Assembly (NCBI GenBank): GCA_021772075.1
Contig: JAETNQ010000026.1
Location: 1-53,012 of the forward strand
DNA: 53,012 nt
Direction: 5' to 3'
Source of the DNA: Lachnospiraceae bacterium
GTDB taxonomy: Bacteria; Bacillota; Clostridia; Lachnospirales; Lachnospiraceae
Shown here: one piece after another, positions 40,331 through 45,476 of the stretch
How positions within the stretch are numbered: position 1 is the first letter of the stretch
Layout: each line of letters opens with the position of its first letter
The notes under the pieces: generated by a model
Database searches by the model: none
Told to the model about the DNA's origin: nothing
Seen by the model: the letters and a program-made list of their open reading frames with translations, nothing else
Made by a program: the position numbers and the translations under genes

Positions 40331-40411
40331 AGGGACCGCAGGAATTAGCCTCCTGCCACCTTACCCTTGACCGCTTCGGCGGTCTTAAGGTGGTAGAAGG
40401 GTGATCCCTTC
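40329..40411 (+). ncRNA. Predicted three-way-junction RNA element
   Basis: P1 GAAGGGA (40329-40335) with TCCCTTC (40405-40411); P2 GCAGGA (40338) with TCCTGC (40351), 7-base loop; P3 CACCTTA (40357) with TAAGGTG (40386), containing inner stem GACCGC-TTCG-GCGGTC with a UUCG tetraloop. All pairs are perfect. It begins at the amidoligase stop and ends next to the ribosome binding site of the following gene. Confidence 0.6.
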
Positions 40412-40430
40412 GGAAAGGATGGATACCATT

Positions 40431-40904
40431 ATGGAAAAAAGATACTACATTGCTTACGGAAGCAACCTGAACATTCCGCAGATGCGGATGAGATGCCCAG
40501 GGGCAAGGATCATCGGCACTTCGGAGATCAAGGATTATCAGCTTTTGTTTAAGGGCAGCAAGACCGGCTCCTACCTGACCATTGAGCCGAAGGAAGGCAG
40601 CAGTGTTCCGGTGGTGGCTTGGGAAGTCACAGCGGAGGATGAAGCGGCGCTTGACCGCTACGAGGGATTTCCCACATTCTATTATAAGGCAGAAATGAAA
40701 CTGCCTATCAAGGGGATCAGGTCCGGCAAGGTCAGAACCCGGAACACCTTTGTTTACATCATGCACGAGGACAGACCGCTCGGATTGCCGAGCAATTATT
40801 ACCTTGCAACCTGTCTGCAGGGATATCGGAGTTTTGGATTTGACAAAAAGATGCTGGCGCAGGCTTATACCGACAGTGACAGGAGGGACGGCTATGAAGA
40901 TTGA
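40431..40904 (+). CDS. Gamma-glutamylcyclotransferase-like (AIG2) protein
   Basis: 157-residue protein of the GGCT/AIG2 fold. The substrate loop 'YYIAYGSNLNIPQMRMRCPG' and the acidic catalytic region 'AALDRYEGFPTFYYKAEM' (Glu in DRYEG) are visible, followed by 'NTFVYIMHED'. Enzymes of this fold release gamma-glutamyl groups as 5-oxoproline. Beside an amidoligase it may remove or edit the ligase product, which is inference. GGAAAGG and a predicted structured RNA lie immediately upstream; an ATG four codons earlier is less well placed. Confidence 0.85.
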   Translation: MEKRYYIAYGSNLNIPQMRMRCPGARIIGTSEIKDYQLLFKGSKTGSYLTIEPKEGSSVPVVAWEVTAEDEAALDRYEGFPTFYYKAEMKLPIKGIRSGKVRTRNTFVYIMHEDRPLGLPSNYYLATCLQGYRSFGFDKKMLAQAYTDSDRRDGYED

Positions 40905-41112
40905 TGCAAACACACGAATTAAAATATGCCCACGCTGTGGGAACGCCTATCATGGCGCTCCCGCACTTTCGAGGACGGATAACCATATTTCGATATGCCC
41001 CGACTGTGGAACGAGGGAAGCCCTGGACAGCTTGGGAGTCAGTATTGAGGAGCAGGATGAGATCATTGCGACTATCCATCGGTATGAAAGGAACGTGAGC
41101 TTTGATGACTAA
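40894..41112 (+). CDS. Small zinc-ribbon phage protein
   Basis: 72 residues with two Cys pairs, 'IKICPRCGNAYHG' and 'ISICPDCGTREALDSLG', forming one zinc ribbon, then a helical tail. AGGAGGG precedes the ATG and it overlaps the cyclotransferase gene by 11 bases. Function unknown; typical of small nucleic-acid-associated phage proteins. Confidence 0.7.
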   Translation: MKIDANTRIKICPRCGNAYHGAPALSRTDNHISICPDCGTREALDSLGVSIEEQDEIIATIHRYERNVSFDD

Positions 41113-41287
41113 CGAAAAATACATGGCAGAGTGGACACAGATATGTGCCGCTTACTGCAAAAAAGTAAATGCGGAACTGCTGTTTGTAAATATCAGCAGC
41201 TTTGGGGTGCAGTACCCGGATGGAACGCTCCGCCATATTTATGCGGATGAACTGGCACAGATTTTAGGTGTGGAGGAAGGAGGCTGA
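41105..41287 (+). CDS. Small phage protein, hypothetical
   Basis: 60 residues, 'MTNEKYMAEWTQICAAYCKK' followed by 'LLFVNISSFGVQYPDGTLRH', suggesting a short helix plus beta-hairpin. Overlaps the zinc-ribbon gene by 8 bases, and GTGAG lies ahead of the ATG. No family recognised. Confidence 0.6.
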   Translation: MTNEKYMAEWTQICAAYCKKVNAELLFVNISSFGVQYPDGTLRHIYADELAQILGVEEGG

Positions 41288-41290
41288 GAT

Positions 41291-41725
41291 ATGAGGATAC
41301 CAGATAAAGACATCGTGGAGCGTATGCGGCGGGCATTTCCAACAGGCAGCCGTGTCCGGCTCCTTGTGATGGATGATCCACAGGCACCGCCTGTGGGGAC
41401 GCTTGGAACAGTCGAAGGCGTGGATGACATTGCCAGTGTTATGGTGCGATGGGATACGGGCAGCGGGCTTCATGTGATTTATGGCGAGGATGCCTGCTGC
41501 ATTGTGGATGATGAAGCCGAATTGGAGAACGCTGATCCGGTAAAGACCTACTGCTTTGGAGAAACCCAGGAATGGAAGTCAAGGAAACAGGCAGAGCAGT
41601 TTTTTATCAGGGTAATGCTGGCATCCGAGGGCAATGAGCAGAGACGCTGCCTTATCATTTACACAAAGCTGGTGTTGGGATTCCAGTTCTGTGATGACGA
41701 GGAGGGGAGAACAGATGGACATTAA
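41291..41725 (+). CDS. DUF4314 domain protein
   Basis: 144 residues. The N-terminal DUF4314 domain is clear: 'FPTGSRVRLLVMDDPQAPPV', 'GTLGTVEGVDDIASVMVRWD', 'GSGLHVIYGEDACCIV', a small SH3-like barrel. The C-terminal ~60 residues ('EWKSRKQAEQFFIRVM') are an additional segment seen in related phage proteins. Function unknown; often next to phage amidoligases. The start follows GGAGGCTGAG and the end overlaps the next gene by 11 bases. Confidence 0.8.
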   Translation: MRIPDKDIVERMRRAFPTGSRVRLLVMDDPQAPPVGTLGTVEGVDDIASVMVRWDTGSGLHVIYGEDACCIVDDEAELENADPVKTYCFGETQEWKSRKQAEQFFIRVMLASEGNEQRRCLIIYTKLVLGFQFCDDEEGRTDGH

Positions 41726-42026
41726 GGAAAGTGGGAAAAGCAGAGTGGATGCCCTGTTTGAAAAGATGGTGGGATTTCGCTTTGAATCCTATGCAGAGAT
41801 GGAGCGGTGGTTCCGGCGTGAACTGGGGGCGGAACTTCCCCAACTGAGTATCACAGAGTGCGGCGGCATCAATGCGGAGATTGAGAACGGCATGACGGAT
41901 GTGGATTATTCCACGGACTGTACTTTTGGAGAGAATATGTTCGGCATGGAATATGCGGATTTTACTATTGACTACATACTGGATAACCAGAAACGGATGT
42001 ATGTGACTTATGTGAGATGGAATTAG
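41715..42026 (+). CDS. Phage accessory protein, hypothetical
   Basis: 103-residue acidic protein: 'VDALFEKMVGFRFESYAEME', 'WFRRELGAELPQLSITECGG', then a beta-rich C-terminus 'FTIDYILDNQKRMYVTYVRW'. No family recognised. GGAGGGGAG is upstream and it overlaps the DUF4314 gene, so translation is coupled. Confidence 0.65.
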   Translation: MDIKESGKSRVDALFEKMVGFRFESYAEMERWFRRELGAELPQLSITECGGINAEIENGMTDVDYSTDCTFGENMFGMEYADFTIDYILDNQKRMYVTYVRWN

Positions 42027-42043
42027 GAAAGGATGATTGAACT

Positions 42044-42319
42044 ATGGCAAAATGTGAAGTGTGCGGAAATGAAATGCTGACTGCAAAAGGATGCAGTGTT
42101 TCAAAGATATTCTGCAACGGAAAAGAGTATAAAAGGATCAAGGCCGGGGATGAACGTGACTTTGATCCTGATATGGAGGATGGGGAGCGCTGCCATGACT
42201 GCGGTGCCGCAAAGGGGTATTACCACCATTGGGGCTGTGATGCGGAACGCTGCCCTGCGTGTGGCGGACAGCTTATAAGCTGCGGCTGTGAGGATGTGCA
42301 TTTGGAAGTAGAGAAATAA
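42044..42319 (+). CDS. Cysteine-rich zinc-binding phage protein
   Basis: 91 residues with several zinc sites: '[12 protein letters not shown]...[11 protein letters not shown]', '[18 protein letters not shown]' and '[17 protein letters not shown]'. The Cys/His pattern suggests two to three metal-binding knuckles. Function unknown. GAAAGGATGATTGAACT precedes the ATG. Confidence 0.7.
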   Translation: MAKCEVCGNEMLTAKGCSVSKIFCNGKEYKRIKAGDERDFDPDMEDGERCHDCGAAKGYYHHWGCDAERCPACGGQLISCGCEDVHLEVEK

Positions 42320-42413
42320 GCAATCCCGAATTGGAGAAGCACTTGGGCAGCCAGGTGCTTTCCTCTGTCCACTGTATAAATCTGACAGATTTCCTCCCTT
42401 ATCTTTGTGTACA

Positions 42414-42504
42414 TTATGGCGCAGAATTGAGTGGATAATGTACCGGAACAGAGGTAATATGCTACTACCGAAAGGGAAAACAAAGAAAAACGGAGGAACA
42501 CACC
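42414..42504 (+). repeat. Phage leader element L4
   Basis: TTTGTGTACATTATGGCGCA, GAATTGAGTGGATAATGTA, AGAGGTAATATGCTACTACC and GAAAGGGAAAACAAAG, then GGAGG. TACATTAT and ATAATGTA form an inverted pair. About 90% identical to L5. Confidence 0.85.
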
Positions 42505-42861
42505 ATGAAGAGAATTGAAACATTTGAAAGCGCAAAGGACAGCGGAAAGACCTTTGATGAACTGAAAATCAACCACACCTTGTATTGGGCTTACATGACC
42601 GCCAGGGAAACCGGAAACGACCTGATCGATTTTAACGAGGTTATTTGGGATTACGACATTCAGCCGATTGTTGAGGAATGCAGGGTGCTTGGGATTGAGA
42701 AGTTTACAATTTCCAGCACCTTTTCAAGCCTGATCCCGACCCTCGCAGAATTTGAAAAGCAGGGATGCAAGATGGAAGGGCTGACACAGGTTAAGAGCAG
42801 ACACACGGATTGGCAGACTGGCGAGCGGGCAGAAATCCCGGCCATCCTGATGAGCCTGTAA
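42505..42861 (+). CDS. Phage accessory protein, hypothetical
   Basis: 118 residues: 'MKRIETFESAKDSGKTFDEL', 'YMTARETGNDLIDFNEVIWD', 'FTISSTFSSLIPTLAEFEKQ'. Pattern suggests an alpha/beta protein; related small proteins occur in phages with amidoligase blocks. Function unknown. Preceded by leader L4 with GGAGG. Confidence 0.65.
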   Translation: MKRIETFESAKDSGKTFDELKINHTLYWAYMTARETGNDLIDFNEVIWDYDIQPIVEECRVLGIEKFTISSTFSSLIPTLAEFEKQGCKMEGLTQVKSRHTDWQTGERAEIPAILMSL

Positions 42862-42877
42862 GGATGGGGGTGAGATC

Positions 42878-43411
42878 ATGGGATGGAAAACTGATGAAAC
42901 AATCAGAAAGAAAGCGCAAAAATTCAAGGAAGATTACAACAACCTTTTTGATGAAAGGCATGAATCCATGAAAGAGATCGTGGATGTGGTGGTCCCGTAT
43001 ATGAAGCGGGAGCATCTGTGGGAGGACCTGGAGGCGATTCTGAATGTGATCTGCGTACTGCCAAGCTGCCATTTCCGGGTTTATATGTATTCGCGTTATT
43101 ATGAAATCACAGATAAACCGCATGAGATTATCAAAAATCCGGATTGTGGAGTCTGGAAAGTGGATCGTGAAATACTGCTTAAGATTCAGGATTTTGCAGA
43201 TGACTATAAGGAAAAGGAACTGCGCCTTCGGCAGATGGAGCGTTCTGCGAAGAAAGAGATCATCACCTATCTCGAAGAAACCGGATTATGGAACAACTTG
43301 CAAGCGGTACATGAAATGCGGTGCTGCCTGCCAATATGTCTTTTGCAAAATAACCTGAATGAGCGTTACTATGAATTGTTCATGGCAGAAAGCGAGATGG
43401 ATGGTGAGTGA
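42878..43411 (+). CDS. Phage protein with an internal duplication
   Basis: 177-residue mostly helical protein consisting of two similar halves: 'VVPYMKREHLWEDLEAILNV...CVLPSCHFR...RYYEI' (about 30-75) and 'IITYLEETGLWNNLQAVHEM...CCLPICLLQ...RYYEL' (about 127-168). This indicates a tandem repeat of one helical module. No known family or function. It follows the L4-controlled gene by 16 bases, so probably shares its transcript. Confidence 0.65.
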   Translation: MGWKTDETIRKKAQKFKEDYNNLFDERHESMKEIVDVVVPYMKREHLWEDLEAILNVICVLPSCHFRVYMYSRYYEITDKPHEIIKNPDCGVWKVDREILLKIQDFADDYKEKELRLRQMERSAKKEIITYLEETGLWNNLQAVHEMRCCLPICLLQNNLNERYYELFMAESEMDGE

Positions 43412-43457
43412 GCCTTATTATTAAGCCATAAATCCTGAACAATTTCCCTCCCCTATC

Positions 43458-43558
43458 TTTGTGTATATTATGGCGCAGAATTGAGTGGATAATGTAGCGG
43501 AGCAGAGGTAATATGCTACTACCGAAAGGGAAAACAAAGAAAAACGGAGGAACACAGT
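43458..43558 (+). repeat. Phage leader element L5
   Basis: Near copy of L4 over about 100 bases, differing at a few positions, directly before the next gene's ATG. Confidence 0.85.
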
Positions 43559-43834
43559 ATGAAAGCATATTACGATTTTCCTGAGATCACCAGCATGGAG
43601 AACCTGCAGTCGAAAGTTACATCTTACGGGGCGGTCTTAAGATACGGGGACAAGGTTCTGGTAACCGACATCGCCTGGATGGGATTTGCGGCAGCGGTTT
43701 ATGAATTTGTTGAAACCCCGGATGTGGAAGGGCTGGCTGACATTGAATGCAGACTGAGCCTTTTGGAAATGACGGATGAGGTTTTCGAGGATGGCGGCCA
43801 CGCGATTGCATGGTGCATGGAGAAAGTGAAATAG
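43559..43834 (+). CDS. Phage accessory protein, hypothetical
   Basis: 91-residue acidic protein, 'MKAYYDFPEITSMENLQSKV', 'DIAWMGFAAAVYEFVETPDV', ending 'GHAIAWCMEKVK'. No family recognised. GGAGG of leader L5 lies 9 bases before the ATG. Confidence 0.62.
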   Translation: MKAYYDFPEITSMENLQSKVTSYGAVLRYGDKVLVTDIAWMGFAAAVYEFVETPDVEGLADIECRLSLLEMTDEVFEDGGHAIAWCMEKVK

Positions 43835-43851
43835 GACGGAGGGGATTGGTT

Positions 43852-44055
43852 ATGAATATTGCGGATAAGATGGAACGGGAGAACCGATTGAAAACAAACC
43901 TTTCCCGGTGGATGGAGCAGCACGGCACTGTCCTCGATGACCGGAGCAGGAGTAATGAATACGTCGGCTTGAGAATGGTGGAGATTTTGTGGAGAAATAA
44001 AACCTGGAGGATCACAGAAGTGGATGGCACGACCTGCCGGATTGAGAGGGTATAA
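43852..44055 (+). CDS. Small phage protein, hypothetical
   Basis: 67 residues: a charged helix 'MNIADKMERENRLKTNLSRW' followed by a beta-rich part 'EILWRNKTWRITEVDGTTCR'. GGAGGGG precedes the ATG. No family recognised; likely co-transcribed with the L5-controlled gene. Confidence 0.6.
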   Translation: MNIADKMERENRLKTNLSRWMEQHGTVLDDRSRSNEYVGLRMVEILWRNKTWRITEVDGTTCRIERV

Positions 44056-44150
44056 GATTTTTGAAAGCGGATAAAGGAAAGCGGCTGGAAATAACCAGCT
44101 CTTTTCCTTTGTCTGTTTTCCTGCAAGATACGCGGGTTTCTTTCTGTATC

Positions 44151-44239
44151 TTTGTGCAGTTTATGCTGCGGAATCAAGTGGATAAATATGAAGTTCAGAG
44201 GTAATATGCCATTACCAAAAGCAAAGGAGGGCATTTAGG
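44151..44239 (+). repeat. Phage leader element L6
   Basis: TTTGTGCAGTTTATGCTGCG, GAATCAAGTGGATAAATATG, GTTCAGAGGTAATATGCCAT and TACCAAAAGCAAAGGAGG. Where L4 pairs ATTAT with ATAAT, L6 pairs TTTAT with ATAAA, a compensatory change. Confidence 0.75.
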
Positions 44240-44464
44240 ATGTTTGAAACTTACAAAGGGTATGGCATAAGCGTAACCATGAGCTGCGGAGATGGTGGAT
44301 TTCATTATGCAGTGTATCATGCAGATGCAACAAAGGTTGTTCCCAACTCAGAAGCGTATTTTTTATATGAGAATGCGCTAAAAGATGCAAGGGAAATCGT
44401 TGACAAGCTGGTTCAGGAAGATTCGGAGGAGGATGAGGAAAATGCTGAAAATGTCATTTTATAA
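44240..44464 (+). CDS. Small acidic phage protein, hypothetical
   Basis: 74 residues: 'MFETYKGYGISVTMSCGDGG', 'FHYAVYHADATKVVPNSEAY' and a strongly acidic tail 'QEDSEEDEENAENVIL'. Start after GGAGG of leader L6. Acidic small phage proteins often mimic nucleic acid or bind host proteins, but nothing specific supports that here. Confidence 0.62.
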   Translation: MFETYKGYGISVTMSCGDGGFHYAVYHADATKVVPNSEAYFLYENALKDAREIVDKLVQEDSEEDEENAENVIL

Positions 44465-44678
44465 CGGAAGCCTGGACAGGGCTAAAGCAAGAGAGATTGT
44501 TGCGGCCACGGAAAAGGCGTTGAAATACAGATATGGTTTTGCATACCGTGGGGCCGAGGCGGTTCCTATCCGGAAAGAAAAGGCGCTGGAGGTCATCAGG
44601 AAAGAGGATTTCCTTGATATCGATGAAACGGAAACAGAGATTGTGTTGAATGCATATTCAAGCAACGATATGCTTTAA
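44442..44678 (+). CDS. Small phage protein, hypothetical
   Basis: 78 residues beginning 'MLKMSFYNGSLDRAKAREIV' with 'RGAEAVPIRKEKALEVIRKE' in the middle. It overlaps the previous gene by 23 bases, with GGAGGATGAGG ahead of the ATG; an ATG three codons later is possible. No family recognised. Confidence 0.6.
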   Translation: MLKMSFYNGSLDRAKAREIVAATEKALKYRYGFAYRGAEAVPIRKEKALEVIRKEDFLDIDETETEIVLNAYSSNDML

Positions 44679-44695
44679 AGATTCGGAGGGAACAG

Positions 44696-44929
44696 ATGAC
44701 CATAAGGGAATGGATGAAGGAAAAAGGGATTGACGGCTTGGACCTTATGACGGGCGGCGGATATGTTAAGATTTTCAAGCCGGATTTTCCAGCGGTTTCG
44801 GATGGAAAATATGTAACCGCCCACCTGGGTTGGCGGGGCAGCGAGTACAAGATGAACCCGGAAGAATTTTTAGACCTGGAACCGTCAGAGTACCGTATAA
44901 GCGATGGGATTCTACACGGGATTGTATAA
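44696..44929 (+). CDS. Small phage protein, hypothetical
   Basis: 77 residues: 'MTIREWMKEKGIDGLDLMTG', 'GGYVKIFKPDFPAVSDGKYV', 'EFLDLEPSEYRISDGIL'. GGAGGG precedes the ATG. Last gene of the accessory block before the terminator that precedes terminase. No family recognised. Confidence 0.6.
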   Translation: MTIREWMKEKGIDGLDLMTGGGYVKIFKPDFPAVSDGKYVTAHLGWRGSEYKMNPEEFLDLEPSEYRISDGILHGIV

Positions 44930-44943
44930 TTGATATTTCAAGA

Positions 44944-44969
44944 AAAGACTTCTTCGGAGGTCTTTTTTT
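44944..44969 (+). terminator. Terminator between accessory block and terminase
   Basis: AAAGACTTC-TTCG-GAGGTCTTT (9 bp with one G-U pair, TTCG loop), continued by Ts to a total of seven. Confidence 0.75.
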
Positions 44970-45002
44970 GTTGCCATTTTTCACGGAGAGGAGGTGAGGC
45001 TG

Positions 45003-45476
45003 ATGGCGCAGAGAGGAAGAAAACCGACTCCGACTGCGATTAAGGAGCTGGAGGGCAATCCGGGTAAGCGGAAATTGAATGCCAACGAACCGAAGCCGAA
45101 GAAAAAGGCTCCACGGTGTCCGGCATGGCTGGAGGACGAGGCAAAGAAGGAATGGAAGCGGATGTCTAAGGTGTTGGAGTCTATGGGGCTTCTGACAGAG
45201 ATGGATATGGCCGCCTTTGCCGGATACTGTCAGGCGTATGCCCGGTGGAAAGAGGCCGAGGAGTTTATCTCCCAACATGGTTCTATGGTGCGGACGCCGA
45301 ATGGCTACTTGCAGCAGGTACCGCAGGTTTCCATCGCACAGACCAACCAGAAGATCATGCTGAAATTCTGTGAGCAGTTCGGCCTGACGCCTTCCTCCCG
45401 GAGCCGCATTGTGGCTGGCACGGATGGAGATGGCTCCGGTGATGAGATGGAGGAGCTGTTGGGAGGTGGGATGTAA
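45003..45476 (+). CDS. Terminase small subunit (P27 family)
   Basis: 157-residue DNA-recognition subunit of the packaging motor, P27 family. N-terminal basic 'RGRKPTPTAIKELEGNPGKR' is the family hallmark, followed by 'PRCPAWLEDEAKKEWKRMSK', 'MAAFAGYCQAYARWKEAEEF' and the C-terminal 'KFCEQFGLTPSSRSRI'. GGAGGTGAGG precedes the ATG. The stop is directly followed by the large subunit ATG. Confidence 0.93.
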   Translation: MAQRGRKPTPTAIKELEGNPGKRKLNANEPKPKKKAPRCPAWLEDEAKKEWKRMSKVLESMGLLTEMDMAAFAGYCQAYARWKEAEEFISQHGSMVRTPNGYLQQVPQVSIAQTNQKIMLKFCEQFGLTPSSRSRIVAGTDGDGSGDEMEELLGGGM

